64,000 nt of DNA from Lachnospiraceae bacterium (GTDB lineage: Bacteria > Bacillota > Clostridia > Lachnospirales > Lachnospiraceae), in contig CABIXN010000001.1 in NCBI GenBank assembly GCA_902362715.1, positions 793,673 to 857,672 on the forward strand, given 5' to 3'. Shown here piece after piece: positions 16,221-26,114 of this stretch (positions are counted from its first letter, which is position 1; every line of letters starts with the position of its first letter). The position numbers and the translations under genes are program-made. A model generated the notes under the pieces. It did no database searches. It was not told where the DNA came from and worked only from the letters and a program-made list of their open reading frames with translations.

Positions 16221-17834
16221 TTAATCCCAGGACCACTGATCTACATTATTAATGATGGACCATCCATGCCCGTGAGGATGTATTTTCTGTTCCGCAATCT
16301 TTAATCCGTCTCTGACAAAATACAGATGTTCTACATTGCAAAGCCAGATCCAGGGAATATCCCCCTGCTGGGTTACTCCTGTGTTCTGGTCCCACTGGGC
16401 ATTCTGCCAGAGCTTATAGGACTCCTCCAGACTGTCTGCGGCCAGCGCCGCATCCATATACTGATCTACAGATTCGCTGGCATAAGGGGACAGCTGGGCA
16501 AGTCCGGTATCCGAATCCGTATGATAAATGTTGTAAAGCTCCATGGGTGTGTGCGCTCCCCAGCCCCAGATCAGCGGCTCCGACTGAGCGCGGTCATAGG
16601 CGGTATCCCATCCCACGCCTTCTGTTTTTACTTCAATTCCAAGCTTCTTTAGCTGATTGGCTGTATCCTCCGCCAGAGCCTGGCGCACGGAATCCCCTGT
16701 GGAAAACATCAGAGTAAAGGAAGCTCGAACGCCGTCTTTTTGCCGGATACCGTCGGCGCCTGTTTTCCATCCTGCCTGATCTAACAGCTGCTCCGCCAGC
16801 TTTGGATCATACGAAACTTCACTGGCACTGTTGTACCACGGCATTTTATCGCAGACACTGTAGGCAGCGGTTCCATATCCATTTAACACATTTTCAATCA
16901 TTTCCTCACGGTTGATTCCGATGTTGATAGCTCTGCGCACATTAATATCAGAGGTAAAAGCATTTCCGTATGTGACCCCGTCTTTTTCCACCGGTTCTAC
17001 AGCCGGCAGATTAAATCCGCGGTTATCCACACTTTCTACTTCAAAAAGCTGATATCCGTTTAATTTCTGATCAGCATAGGAAGCCGCTGTATGAGCCACA
17101 TCTGCCTGCCCTGCCATAGCTGCCGCCAGGGCCGCATCTTCTTCCATAAACAGTACCGTAACCTTCTTTATTTTGGGCTGTTCTCCATAATAATCCGGAT
17201 TGGCCTCAAAAATCACCTGCTGGCCTTTATCCCACTGTTTCATAATATAGCGTCCGGAACCCACAGGATTCTGTCCATAGGCTTCACTGTATCCGTGCTC
17301 CGGCACAATCCCCACAACCGCCATAGTATAAGGCCAGATGGAAAACGGCCGCTCCATCTGAAATTCTACCGTCACATCATCTACTGCCACCGCCTGCTTT
17401 AACATTGTAAAATCATTAACGGAACTGTTCTTTTTGCAGTTATTATAAGTAAATGCCACATCTTCAGCCGTCAGAGGCTCACCGTCAGTAAACGTGACAT
17501 CATCCCGGATTTTAACAGTCCAGGTAAGGCCATCCTTGCTGACACTGTAATCTGTGGCCAGATCTTTTCCAATTTTTAAGTCGGTGGTTGTTGTAGTCAA
17601 TGTGCTTTGAATCAAAGGTTCGTGAACATGTTCCCCGGCGCCCCAGCCGTAAGCCGGATCAAACCCAGACTCCGGCTCTGACGTTGTTGGCATAGTAACT
17701 ATAACCTCATTCTTTGCAGCAGCCTTCCCGGCGCCGTCTGTCTGATTTTTTTGCTGCCGGCCGCACCCTGCCAGCAATCCAGCTGCCAGCATCAGCGTAC
17801 ACATAATACTGAAAATCCTTAGTCTCATTTTCAT
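16221..17834 (-). CDS. Family 5 substrate-binding lipoprotein (NikA/Opp-like)
   Basis: A 537-residue lipoprotein with signal peptide and lipobox LAGC, then a family 5 (SBP_bac_5) fold: SKDGLTWTVKIRDDVTFTDG and GSGRYIMKQWDKGQ are typical. It heads the operon followed by two permeases and two ATPases. The C-terminus carries an unusual His-rich segment HPHGHGW. Together with nickel/cobalt-type neighbours this hints at a metal or metal-chelate ligand, but peptides are equally possible. Either of the first two ATGs, two codons apart, could be used; GGGG lies upstream. Confidence 0.9.
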   Translation of the reverse strand: MKMRLRIFSIMCTLMLAAGLLAGCGRQQKNQTDGAGKAAAKNEVIVTMPTTSEPESGFDPAYGWGAGEHVHEPLIQSTLTTTTTDLKIGKDLATDYSVSKDGLTWTVKIRDDVTFTDGEPLTAEDVAFTYNNCKKNSSVNDFTMLKQAVAVDDVTVEFQMERPFSIWPYTMAVVGIVPEHGYSEAYGQNPVGSGRYIMKQWDKGQQVIFEANPDYYGEQPKIKKVTVLFMEEDAALAAAMAGQADVAHTAASYADQKLNGYQLFEVESVDNRGFNLPAVEPVEKDGVTYGNAFTSDINVRRAINIGINREEMIENVLNGYGTAAYSVCDKMPWYNSASEVSYDPKLAEQLLDQAGWKTGADGIRQKDGVRASFTLMFSTGDSVRQALAEDTANQLKKLGIEVKTEGVGWDTAYDRAQSEPLIWGWGAHTPMELYNIYHTDSDTGLAQLSPYASESVDQYMDAALAADSLEESYKLWQNAQWDQNTGVTQQGDIPWIWLCNVEHLYFVRDGLKIAEQKIHPHGHGWSIINNVDQWSWD

Positions 17835-18014
17835 CTTCCCCTTTCATCTGCTGTCAGTATATCATTGCAGATTTTACGCGGCAAGCCTCCCCGGCGGATA
17901 CAAATTCCGAAATTGACATCATTATTTTTATCTACTATAATATTTTTTAGTGTCAGTCTGGTGCTGCATTTCTTTAAAAAATCCCAGAAAAACAAAATTT
18001 TCTGCTTTAGCAGC

Positions 18015-18048
18015 AAAAAACAGCACCCAAATATGGATGCTGTTTTTT
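18015..18048. terminator. Hairpin with U-runs on both strands in a divergent region
   Basis: AAAAAACAGCA and TGCTGTTTTTT pair around a 12-base loop. It lies between two divergent genes (17834 and 18116), where no terminator is needed, so it could insulate the two promoters or act as a leader attenuator for the YczE-like gene. Confidence 0.55.
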
Positions 18049-18115
18049 ATCTATGAAAAAATGCATTTCCTTACTGATTCTATTTAAACAAATAACTTAA
18101 AAGAAAGGACCTCCA

Positions 18116-18772
18116 ATGAACTCTGTAGTCATTCATAAAAATACTATTAAAAGATATCTGTTTTTATGCCTTGCGCTTATTGTCATGGCTTTCGGGGTTG
18201 CTATGTCTATCAAAGCTAACCTTGGAACCTCACCTATTTCAAGCTTTCCCTTTGTGCTGAGTCTGCTTACACCGCTGTCAGTGGGAAAGGCTACCATTTT
18301 ACTTCATTGTACTCTGATTGCTTTACAGATTCTGATTCTCCGCAGACGTTACCGCCCCGTTCAGCTGATACAGCTTCCGGTGGCTTTTCTTTTTGGTTAT
18401 CTGACCGATTTTGCAGTCTGGGCCCTCCAGGGAGTTTCTTATACTGCTTACTGGCAGCAATGGCTCCTTTGTATTGCCGGCATTTTTCTGGTTGCCGCAG
18501 GCGTCAGCCTTGAGGTAACAGCTGACGCCGTAACACTGGCCGGCGAAGGCTTTGTACTGGCAGTCTGCCAGGTGCTTCCCATTAAATTTGGAAATATGAA
18601 AGTTGCTTTTGACGTTACTCTGGTTGCCGTCTCCTGCCTTTTATCTGTTTTGTTTACTGCAAAGCTGCAGGGAGTCCGGGAAGGAACCGTTGCCGCTGCA
18701 GTTTTTGTAGGCCTTCTGGCCCGGCAGTTCAATAAACCGTTACATACCTGGTTTCAAAAACATCTGGCCTAA
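18116..18772 (+). CDS. YczE/YyaS-family membrane protein
   Basis: A 218-residue integral membrane protein with about five helices. The N-terminal part FGVAMSIKANLGTSPISSFP is the typical start of the YczE/YitT-related group; a second family-like segment is SLEVTADAVTLAGEGFVLAV. Members are of unknown biochemical role, sometimes linked to peptide-antibiotic production. It is the only plus-strand gene in this part and is convergent with the toxin-antitoxin pair. GGACCTCC lies before the ATG. Confidence 0.85.
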   Translation: MNSVVIHKNTIKRYLFLCLALIVMAFGVAMSIKANLGTSPISSFPFVLSLLTPLSVGKATILLHCTLIALQILILRRRYRPVQLIQLPVAFLFGYLTDFAVWALQGVSYTAYWQQWLLCIAGIFLVAAGVSLEVTADAVTLAGEGFVLAVCQVLPIKFGNMKVAFDVTLVAVSCLLSVLFTAKLQGVREGTVAAAVFVGLLARQFNKPLHTWFQKHLA

Positions 18773-18808
18773 ATGCCTTATGTGGATAAGGCAGTAAATA
18801 TGCTGTTG

Positions 18809-19126
18809 TTATTTGATAAGCCAACTGTAATCCTTGCGACAGTCAAGGATATATTCTACATAGACCGTATCATCTTGAATCTGGTAGAGGACAAGATAAC
18901 ACTTTTCAATGAACATCTTATGATATTTATTTGGAGTGATATACAATTCCTCAAAGAAAGGGAAACGATGCGGCATTTGACACAAAGAACGCATTGCGGT
19001 CATAAGCTCTTTTTTCTTTGTCGCTGCTACCTGCTTATTGACCTGTGCCATAAAGCGGATATGCGTTCCTAACATTCTTTTTGCTCTGTCAGAAACAATT
19101 ACTTTATACCTGCTGTTTGATACCAT
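18809..19126 (-). CDS. RelE/ParE-family toxin
   Basis: A 105-residue basic protein with the RelE/ParE layout: an early VSDRAKRMLGTHIRFMAQ helix pair, then beta strands ending in YLVLYQIQDDTVYVEYILDCRKDYSWLI. RelE proteins cut mRNA on the ribosome; ParE proteins poison gyrase. The sequence alone does not say which this is. It follows the antitoxin gene with three bases between, the usual order. Confidence 0.88.
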   Translation of the reverse strand: MVSNSRYKVIVSDRAKRMLGTHIRFMAQVNKQVAATKKKELMTAMRSLCQMPHRFPFFEELYITPNKYHKMFIEKCYLVLYQIQDDTVYVEYILDCRKDYSWLIK

Positions 19127-19129
19127 ACG

Positions 19130-19396
19130 CTATCCCTCTGCAATCACTTCATCAAGATAAGCGTCTAATTCATCAAGCGTACAGCCGCATCTTCCTGCAA
19201 GCCTATCTTCCTCTACAGCAAGCAGTTCCTCACGGAGCTTCAGCATTTTTTCCCTGCGGTTGTAGGTTTCAATGTCCATAACCACTAAATCACCCTCACC
19301 GTTCTTGGTAAGAAAAATCGGTTCTTCGGTCTTTCGGCACAAATCGGCAATCTCGTTATAGTTCTGACGGATGGCTGCGGATGGACGAATATTCAT
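19130..19396 (-). CDS. Phd/YefM-family antitoxin
   Basis: An 88-residue protein with the Phd/YefM N-terminal DNA-binding fold (PSAAIRQNYNEIADLCRKTEEPIFLTKNGEGDLVVMDIETYN) and an acidic C-terminus that should bind and mask the toxin. GGAGG precedes the ATG. The gene is led by a strong promoter, and the pair is probably autoregulated as in other type II systems. Confidence 0.88.
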   Translation of the reverse strand: MNIRPSAAIRQNYNEIADLCRKTEEPIFLTKNGEGDLVVMDIETYNRREKMLKLREELLAVEEDRLAGRCGCTLDELDAYLDEVIAEG

Positions 19397-19440
19397 AACG
19401 ATACCTCCTTTGCTGACTTGGATAGTAGTATTCTATACAT

Positions 19441-19469
19441 ATTATATCCGTTTCATACAATGAAATCAA
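19441..19469 (-). promoter_or_regulatory. Promoter of the toxin-antitoxin operon
   Basis: On the minus strand, TTGATT (19464-19469) and TATAAT (19441-19446) are separated by exactly 17 bases. The transcript would start about 40 bases before the antitoxin ATG. A partial inverted repeat around TATAGAATACTACTATC lies just downstream and could be the antitoxin operator. The remaining bases to 19620 hold nothing I recognise. Confidence 0.65.
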
Positions 19470-19620
19470 CAGATTCAAAAAAGTTTACAAATACACCATT
19501 CTGAATCAACGCCAGACAGCCTGTTCCATATATAAAGATCAGATCATTCCTTTACTGATTTCCTCTGGGAGTACAGGGGGAAAATACCTGTCCTGAACCG
19601 GAATCAGACGTTTCACCTTT

Positions 19621-21024
19621 TTACACCTGTGCAATCTTATGGGGATTTAAAATATTTTTAGGGTCAAATGCCTGTTTAATTTTGTTCATCAATTGAAGAT
19701 CAACGGATGGCAGAGACTCTTTTAAATATTGTTTTTTCGCATAACCAATGCCATGTTCTCCGGACACCTGGCCGCCTAGTTCTTTTGCTTTTTCATATGC
19801 TTTGTCCATGGCTTCGTTTAAGCGGTTCTCCCATTCCTGCTCATTTAACTGATCTTTTAAAATATAAGCATGAAGATTTCCGTCGCCTGCGTGGCCAAAG
19901 CTCTTAATCCTTATATTTACGTCCTTCTGAAGGTCATGCAGATATGTTACCATCTCATTGACACGGTTTCTTGGAACAACCACATCTACTTCATCCATAT
20001 AAGTAGTTGAACCTTTGATTGCTTCCAGAAAAGCGCCCCTTGCTTTCCAGATAGACTCCTCTCTTTCTTCCGTATCGGAAATCAAAACATCTAATGCGCC
20101 CTGTTCTAAGCAAAGCTTTGCCACCTGATCATAGGTATTTTCGATTTCTTCTACTGAGTTTCCGTCAAACTTCAAAAGCAGATATGCATCCGCCTGATGA
20201 TCCGGAAATGCCTTTCCAAGATATTTTTCCGCATCCATGATGACTTCTCTCTGCATAAACTCTATAGCAGTTGGAATTGATTTGGATTTTATAATTAACG
20301 GCACTGTATCAATGGCCTGCTCCAGGGTCGGGAATGGGATCAGAAGACTGATCACTTTCTTTGGCAGGGGCAGCAGTTTTAAAATTGCCTTTGTAATAAA
20401 TCCAAGGGTTCCCTCAGAACCAATCATTAAATCTTTCAGGTCATAACCGGAGCTGTTTTTTACAACTTTTCCTCCAAATTCTGTAATGGTTCCGTCCGGA
20501 AGTACAACCTCTAGTCCACGGACATAGTCTCTTGTCACCCCGTATTTTACTGCACGCATTCCGCCGGCATTAGTGCTGATATTCCCGCCGATGGTAGCAG
20601 ATTTTTCGCCCGGATCCGGCGGGTAAAAGAAGTCATGGTCTTCTACATAAGCTGACAGTTCCATTAAAAGGACTCCAGGTTCCACGGTAATGGTTAAGTT
20701 TTCCTCATCCAGTTCCAGAATCTGATTCATAAGACTAGAGTCAATCATAATGCCGTGTTCCATAGCGACAGAAGAACCTACCAGACCGGTTCCTGCGCCT
20801 CTTGGAGTAACCGGAATTGTATGTTCATAGGCATACTTCATAATTTTAGATATTTCTTCTGCACTTTTAGCCCTTACAACTACATCCGGATAACTGCTTG
20901 TTCCGCTTAATTCATCATGACTGTACTCCTCATTAATGTCACCATTTGTCAGAACACGCTCGTCATCTCCAATCACCTGTCTGATATATGTAATATCTTT
21001 TTCATCTACTTTTTTGTATCCCAT
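19621..21024 (-). CDS. lctD: FAD-linked 2-hydroxyacid (lactate) dehydrogenase, LctD/GlcD-like
   Basis: A 467-residue FAD enzyme of the GlcD/vanillyl-alcohol-oxidase group. [20 protein letters not shown] and [19 protein letters not shown] are the FAD-binding motifs; [11 protein letters not shown] and [10 protein letters not shown] are the C-terminal family motifs. It follows EtfB and EtfA genes in the order seen for Acetobacterium woodii LctBCD, where lactate is oxidised with NAD+ by electron confurcation that consumes reduced ferredoxin. Lactate is inferred from this order and from the LldR-like operators; glycolate or another 2-hydroxyacid is possible. Two bases separate it from etfA. Confidence 0.88.
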   Translation of the reverse strand: MGYKKVDEKDITYIRQVIGDDERVLTNGDINEEYSHDELSGTSSYPDVVVRAKSAEEISKIMKYAYEHTIPVTPRGAGTGLVGSSVAMEHGIMIDSSLMNQILELDEENLTITVEPGVLLMELSAYVEDHDFFYPPDPGEKSATIGGNISTNAGGMRAVKYGVTRDYVRGLEVVLPDGTITEFGGKVVKNSSGYDLKDLMIGSEGTLGFITKAILKLLPLPKKVISLLIPFPTLEQAIDTVPLIIKSKSIPTAIEFMQREVIMDAEKYLGKAFPDHQADAYLLLKFDGNSVEEIENTYDQVAKLCLEQGALDVLISDTEEREESIWKARGAFLEAIKGSTTYMDEVDVVVPRNRVNEMVTYLHDLQKDVNIRIKSFGHAGDGNLHAYILKDQLNEQEWENRLNEAMDKAYEKAKELGGQVSGEHGIGYAKKQYLKESLPSVDLQLMNKIKQAFDPKNILNPHKIAQV

Positions 21025-21026
21025 GA

Positions 21027-22220
21027 TTATGCCCCCTTCTTCTCTTTGATTTTGGCAATCAGCTGTGGAATGACTTCATAGAGGTCTCCGATCATACAGT
21101 AGTTGGCAGTTTTAAAAATCGGTGCTTTTGGATCTTTATTTATGGCAAAAATATTGTCTGAATGATTCATTCCCGCCACGAACTGAATGGCACCGGATAC
21201 ACCACAGGTAATAATCAATTTCGGTCTGACGGTCCTTCCGCTTAATCCAATCTGATATTTTGCATCCATAAAGCCTGCTTCAACCATCGGTCTGGTACAT
21301 GCAACCTGTCCGCCAAGCTCATCCGCCAGTTCCTGGAGCATTTTCAAATCCTCTTCTTTTTTCAGTCCCCGCCCTGCAACCACAAGGACATCAGCGTTTT
21401 CAATAAACTGCTCCTTTGGTTTCTTTGCAATATCAAGCACATCTACATTGGTTTTCAGCTTTGCCGGATCTATCGTACAATCTATAATTTCACCATAAGC
21501 ATCTTTCTGACGATTTGGCGCATTCATAATTTTATATCGAACGGTTGCCATCTGGGGCCGATGATTTGGGGTTTTAATATGAGCCATAATATTTCCGCCA
21601 AATGCAGGACGAATCTGAGAAAGATCTGTATTTTTATCCATTTCAAGAATCGTACAGTCTGCAGTCAGGCCAGTACGGACTCTTGCCGCAACCCTTGGCG
21701 CCAGCTGACGGCCCACCGTTGTAGCTCCTACAAGAATGGATGACGGTTTGATTTTCTCAATAAAATCCGCAAACGCTGCTGTATACGGTTCTATTTTGAA
21801 ACGGTCAAGGGCCGGATCATCATATACGAATACTTTATCTGCCCCGTAATGCAAAATCTCCTCACTTTTATCACGGATACCGCTTCCCAGAAACAGAGCG
21901 TACACCGGCTGGTCTGATACCTCTGCCATTTCTTTTGCTTTTCCCAGCAGTTCGTAAGTAACCGGATGAATCACGCCGTCTACATGGTCTACATATACTG
22001 CGAGCCCCTTCCATGCACTTTTATCTATCTGAGGCTCTTTTTCATCATCTATATACTCTACCGCACCCTTAGGCCCTTTTTTCACACAAAGCCGGCACAT
22101 CCGACAGGCAGCTGTAATTTCTACTTTTCCATTTACTTCTTCCATTGCGCCAAAAGGACAGATTTTCATCAATTCCTGCGCATTTGGTATTTTATCCTGA
22201 TGAACAACTAATTTAGCCAT
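21027..22220 (-). CDS. etfA: Electron transfer flavoprotein alpha subunit with N-terminal ferredoxin domain
   Basis: A 397-residue EtfA. The first ~60 residues are a ferredoxin-like domain (CPFGA, then [12 protein letters not shown]), as in LctC and CarE. The ETF domains follow, with the FAD-binding C-terminal part [13 protein letters not shown] … [23 protein letters not shown]. The iron-sulfur extension is typical of bifurcating Etf complexes. AGGAGG precedes the ATG. It sits between etfB and the FAD-linked dehydrogenase. Confidence 0.92.
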   Translation of the reverse strand: MAKLVVHQDKIPNAQELMKICPFGAMEEVNGKVEITAACRMCRLCVKKGPKGAVEYIDDEKEPQIDKSAWKGLAVYVDHVDGVIHPVTYELLGKAKEMAEVSDQPVYALFLGSGIRDKSEEILHYGADKVFVYDDPALDRFKIEPYTAAFADFIEKIKPSSILVGATTVGRQLAPRVAARVRTGLTADCTILEMDKNTDLSQIRPAFGGNIMAHIKTPNHRPQMATVRYKIMNAPNRQKDAYGEIIDCTIDPAKLKTNVDVLDIAKKPKEQFIENADVLVVAGRGLKKEEDLKMLQELADELGGQVACTRPMVEAGFMDAKYQIGLSGRTVRPKLIITCGVSGAIQFVAGMNHSDNIFAINKDPKAPIFKTANYCMIGDLYEVIPQLIAKIKEKKGA

Positions 22221-22234
22221 ATCTTTCCGTCCTC

Positions 22235-23023
22235 CTATACAAACTTCAATTCTACAATTTTGTGGAACAATTTCTCTGCCAATACTTCACCGGAATCATC
22301 CCACACCTCTTTTTTATCATTGGATTCCGGAGGAAAAATCTTCTCTACCTGAGTAGGAGAACCATTCAGTCCATAATGATTTTCATCTTTATCCACCATA
22401 TCATCCAGAGACAGCACTTTGATTTCCCGGTCTTTGGATGCTGATTTCTTTACATAAGAAGGAAGCCTTGGCTGAAAAATATCTTTCTCTACAGTCAGCA
22501 GGCACGGATATTTTACTTTTACAACTTCCACTTCACCTGGAAGATCCATGTCAACCGTAATATCCTTCTCACTTACTTCTTTTATTCTAAGTACATTGGA
22601 TACACTTGGCACCTTTAAATCTTCTGAAATCTCCGGGCCAACCTGAGCAGTATCACCGTCTGTAGTCTGCTTTCCGCATAAAATCAGATCAAATTCTCCC
22701 CAGGCCCGAATCCCCTGAGCCAGTGTATAGCTTGTTGCAAGTACATCCGCACCGCCAAATCTCCGATCTGAAATTAAGACGCCATGATCAGCCCCCATGG
22801 CATAAGCTTCCCGGATTACCTGTTCTGCCTGAGGCGGTCCCATAGAAATTACATCTACTGTTCCCCCTGTTTTTTCACGGATTCGAAAGGCGGTCTCTAG
22901 TGCATACAAATCATATGGATTCATTTTAGATTCCGCACCGTCTCTTTTTAATACGCCTGTTACAGGATCTACCTCAACCTTACTGCTTGCCGGTACCTGT
23001 TTGATACACACAAGAATTCTCAT
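22235..23023 (-). CDS. etfB: Electron transfer flavoprotein beta subunit
   Basis: A 262-residue EtfB that pairs with the alpha subunit. Family motifs include the start [31 protein letters not shown] and [20 protein letters not shown], the region near the bifurcating flavin site in EtfB proteins. First gene of the operon, 14 bases before etfA, behind a strong promoter with two LldR-like boxes. Confidence 0.93.
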   Translation of the reverse strand: MRILVCIKQVPASSKVEVDPVTGVLKRDGAESKMNPYDLYALETAFRIREKTGGTVDVISMGPPQAEQVIREAYAMGADHGVLISDRRFGGADVLATSYTLAQGIRAWGEFDLILCGKQTTDGDTAQVGPEISEDLKVPSVSNVLRIKEVSEKDITVDMDLPGEVEVVKVKYPCLLTVEKDIFQPRLPSYVKKSASKDREIKVLSLDDMVDKDENHYGLNGSPTQVEKIFPPESNDKKEVWDDSGEVLAEKLFHKIVELKFV

Positions 23024-23065
23024 ACTTTTGACTTCCTTTCAGATTTAAAATAGTTAAGTCCCTCA

Positions 23066-23084
23066 CAATTGGTAGTACCAATTG
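23066..23084. promoter_or_regulatory. GntR/LldR-like operator, site 1
   Basis: CAATTGGTAGTACCAATTG is palindromic around a 3-base centre and contains TGGT-n3-ACCA, the core bound by FadR-type GntR regulators such as LldR. It lies 43 bases upstream of the etfB ATG. The regulator gene is not in the window. Confidence 0.65.
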
Positions 23085-23093
23085 AGCTATGAT

Positions 23094-23118
23094 AAAAACT
23101 TCAGCAGTAACTGAAGCT
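23094..23118 (-). terminator. Leader hairpin between the two operators
   Basis: The minus-strand RNA has CUUCAG-UUACUG-CUGAAG followed by five U. It lies between the promoter and the etfB ATG, so it may add attenuation to the operator control. Confidence 0.5.
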
Positions 23119-23120
23119 TT

Positions 23121-23137
23121 TATTGGTCCTACCAATA
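23121..23137. promoter_or_regulatory. GntR/LldR-like operator, site 2
   Basis: TATTGGTCCTACCAATA has the same TTGGT-n3-ACCAA core as site 1. It begins a few bases past the expected start of transcription of the lct-type operon, where a bound repressor would block the polymerase. Site-to-site distance is about 54 bases, near five helical turns. Confidence 0.65.
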
Positions 23138-23149
23138 TTCTATATATTT

Positions 23150-23178
23150 ACTATAGGATTAGCAGACTGCAATGTCAA
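23150..23178 (-). promoter_or_regulatory. Promoter of the etfB-etfA-lctD operon
   Basis: Minus strand: TTGACA at 23173-23178, 17-base spacer, TATAGT at 23150-23155. Near-consensus sigma-A promoter. Confidence 0.75.
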
Positions 23179-23290
23179 TAGTTTTTTGAAAAAAACATCG
23201 CTTTTATTTCATGAGTCTGCCCCTTTCCAAAAGCTTTTGTTTCTTCCGGAAAGGGGCACTTTTATGGTAGTCTCTAAAATAAGAAATCTT

Positions 23291-24409
23291 CTATTTTTTT
23301 AGTGAATTTCCCATTGCAATTACATTTTCCAATTTTGCGTTCATGGGCACTTCACATCCGGAGCCAAGCATCACACCGCCTTTTAAGCAGATGTCGGTAA
23401 TCAGCCCCTCACAGTATTCCGATACCTCGTCCGGCGTTCCATATGCCAGCATTGCAGCAGGAACATCTCCTCTCATACTCTGCCAGCCTTCTAATACTTC
23501 ATATGCCTTCCGCATATCGGTATCTCCGTCAAATTCAAAGTGGACACTTCCCTTTGGAACCTGTTTGAAATATTCAAGCATCGGCAGCCAGTTTCCGTCT
23601 GCGTGAACCACAGATGTAATTCCTTCTGCCCAGAATGCGTCAATCATCATTTTTAATCCCGGCCAGCAAAATTCCTCAAAAGAATCCGGAGATACAAAGG
23701 TAGCGCTGGATCTCATAGCATAGATTCCCACACGGCTTCCGTGAATCTGCTTAATGGTTCCCACAGCCTGGCCAATCACAGCCGGGGTGCTTGCCAGAAT
23801 AACCTCTTTTATTTTTTCAGGATAATCAAAGAGGTCATAACAAAACTCCTCCATGGTATGAGACTGTGACAATGTATCAAAAATCGGCGCACATGCGGTA
23901 TGGGATAACGGCGCAATTCCCTGAGGGATAAAATGCATTGCCATTTTTCCCATATTTTGTCCCATCTGGTCAAAACGTGCAAACAGCTGGCCCGGATCCA
24001 TATATGGGGGGTTCTGAATTTTGCAGAGCAGCTCCCCGTTCCAGTTCTGCCAGCCCATTTTCAAAATTCGGTCATATTCTTCACCGTCCTGCAGTGCAAA
24101 CTGATCGGTCTCTACAAACTGATACAGCGCATTGTCATCCAGATCTTTTCCCGGAACGCGAACCGGCAGCCCCATAATAAATACAGTATCCTGAGTAGCT
24201 GTACACATCATAACATCTGGTTTTCCTACTTTTCCAAATGTGATATCCAGTGCTTCTATATTTTTATCTACACTTTCCATCATATCTTTCTGAGAAATGC
24301 CGGAACAGGTACCTGCCCAGGTCATGATCTGCGGAAAATATGGAATCTCACTGCGAGCCTTTGGCTTTTCCATCCGCAGCATTTTCTGAAGTTTTTCTTC
24401 TGAATTCAT
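23291..24409 (-). CDS. URO-D-superfamily protein (corrinoid methyltransferase-like)
   Basis: A 372-residue URO-D-type protein, distinct from the one at 2308. It has the His of VVHADGNW and the late GSGCEVP motif, together resembling the H...C zinc ligands of MtaA/MtbA-type methyltransferases. PFAM-level family: uroporphyrinogen decarboxylase (URO-D). No hem gene is nearby, and no corrinoid protein gene is in the window. It is divergent from a PucR-like regulator at 24666, which likely controls it. AGGAGG precedes the ATG. Substrate unknown. Confidence 0.78.
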   Translation of the reverse strand: MNSEEKLQKMLRMEKPKARSEIPYFPQIMTWAGTCSGISQKDMMESVDKNIEALDITFGKVGKPDVMMCTATQDTVFIMGLPVRVPGKDLDDNALYQFVETDQFALQDGEEYDRILKMGWQNWNGELLCKIQNPPYMDPGQLFARFDQMGQNMGKMAMHFIPQGIAPLSHTACAPIFDTLSQSHTMEEFCYDLFDYPEKIKEVILASTPAVIGQAVGTIKQIHGSRVGIYAMRSSATFVSPDSFEEFCWPGLKMMIDAFWAEGITSVVHADGNWLPMLEYFKQVPKGSVHFEFDGDTDMRKAYEVLEGWQSMRGDVPAAMLAYGTPDEVSEYCEGLITDICLKGGVMLGSGCEVPMNAKLENVIAMGNSLKK

Positions 24410-24665
24410 AATAAATACCTCCTGCCATATATTTTTCTGATTTTATTTCTGACTCACATTTTGACTTTGATAATCTTTTTTTGTTCTTCTTTATTTCACC
24501 ACAAAATCCACATCACAAAAACATATATTTCATACAATTAGACAATTATTTTTATTGTATTTTCGTTTAAAATATACTAATCTATAGATAGTTACTGTAT
24601 TTTATCAAATTTATCTTCATTATTTTTCTATAACATATATACAAAAGAAGCAGGAGACTTTTATT

Positions 24666-26114
24666 ATGAAACTCAGTATGTGGATATTTGCCGGCTGGCT
24701 GAAGGAGTTCCAGCCAAAACCGGATATACAATTAAATTTATTTGAAATTGAAGCGGTACGTCTTTTTTCTTCCGATGTAACACCAGCACCCAACACCATG
24801 TATATCGGCCGGCTCTGTGACCTGTTCACCAATGGCAATGACCGTGTGATTTGTGTTCACAACAATGATGTTTTACGACTGAATACTTCTGAGCTGGATG
24901 CTGTCTTAAATTGTGTACTGAATGCCCTTGCCTTTTATACAAGCTGGGACAATACTATGATGAACCTTTTGACTTCAGGAGCCATGCTGCAGGACCTTGT
25001 GGATGCCTCTGAAGATGTTCTTAACAACCCTTTGTTTATTCTGGATTCCGGTCAGAGACACCTTGCCCACAATCAGAAATATCAAAAAGGGGACGTGGAT
25101 GAACTCTGGGATTACCTTCTAGAAGAAGGCAGCTGCCATATGGACTTTTTGATTCAGTTTAACCAGTTTGATCCCCAGCGCCTGACCAGAAAAGGAATAT
25201 ATTCCTATGATCAGCCTGTCTTTCCCAACAACGCCTATCATTATAATTTTCTTCAGGAAAATAACTTTTTCGGGTCTGCTACTTATATTGATCTGAGTAA
25301 TAACGTATCACAGGATAAAATTGATTGTTTTAAACTGTTTTGCAATTACATAGACCGATGGTTTCAGATTCATATTCAGGAACAGCAGTCCCTGATACTG
25401 GATACACAGATTCACGCTGCAATTTCTGATGCCCATGGGGACAGCGATGATCTGTGCCGCAGACTGATTCTATATGGATGGCAGGAAACAGATCCCCTGA
25501 TATTCTTTAAGCTTGACGCGCCTTATCAGCCTTTTAACATCAATAAACATCTGTGCCATACGCTGAATATGAATTTTTCAAATCTGTATGCCATTACCAC
25601 AGACCTCTCCATCTGTCTTCTCTGTAATCTGAATATATGTACACTGGAGGAAACCAAAAAGAGCCTGCTGCCCTGGCTGCAAAGCAGCAAATACTATGCA
25701 ACAGCAGGCCAGCCGTTTTTTATGAAAGAATCTTTTTATAATCACTATCAATATGTATCTAAAACTTCCGAATTTGTCCAGAAACAAATCGGACAGATTT
25801 ACGACGGAAAACAATATGCATTTCCATATATTCTGTCAGAAATGCATCATACCATTCTGCCGGATATTCTGCATCCGGTACTGGAAACACTGAAAACCTA
25901 TGATACCACACATCATACTGAATTTTACGAAACGCTCTATGTTTACCTGAAAAATGACCGCAGCATAGCAGATACTGCAAAAGAAATGAATCTCCACCGC
26001 AATACTCTTATTTATCGGCTAAAGCGGTTAAAGGAGCTGACAGACAGCAGTCTGGATGATTATATGGCTCGTCTTCATATACTTCTTTCTTATGAAATTG
26101 AATTTTCAAAATGA
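24666..26114 (+). CDS. PucR/CdaR-like transcriptional regulator
   Basis: A 482-residue regulator. The N-terminal part (MKLSMWIFAGWLKEF ... YIGRLCDLF) is a sensor domain; the last ~60 residues are the PucR-type helix-turn-helix (RSIADTAKEMNLHRNTLIYR). It is a clear paralogue of the protein at 38020, which starts MKLSMWIFADWLKGY. It faces the URO-D-type gene across 256 bases; within that gap ACAATTA at 24542 and TTATTGT at 24552 form an imperfect inverted repeat. CAGGAG precedes the ATG. Confidence 0.88.
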   Translation: MKLSMWIFAGWLKEFQPKPDIQLNLFEIEAVRLFSSDVTPAPNTMYIGRLCDLFTNGNDRVICVHNNDVLRLNTSELDAVLNCVLNALAFYTSWDNTMMNLLTSGAMLQDLVDASEDVLNNPLFILDSGQRHLAHNQKYQKGDVDELWDYLLEEGSCHMDFLIQFNQFDPQRLTRKGIYSYDQPVFPNNAYHYNFLQENNFFGSATYIDLSNNVSQDKIDCFKLFCNYIDRWFQIHIQEQQSLILDTQIHAAISDAHGDSDDLCRRLILYGWQETDPLIFFKLDAPYQPFNINKHLCHTLNMNFSNLYAITTDLSICLLCNLNICTLEETKKSLLPWLQSSKYYATAGQPFFMKESFYNHYQYVSKTSEFVQKQIGQIYDGKQYAFPYILSEMHHTILPDILHPVLETLKTYDTTHHTEFYETLYVYLKNDRSIADTAKEMNLHRNTLIYRLKRLKELTDSSLDDYMARLHILLSYEIEFSK

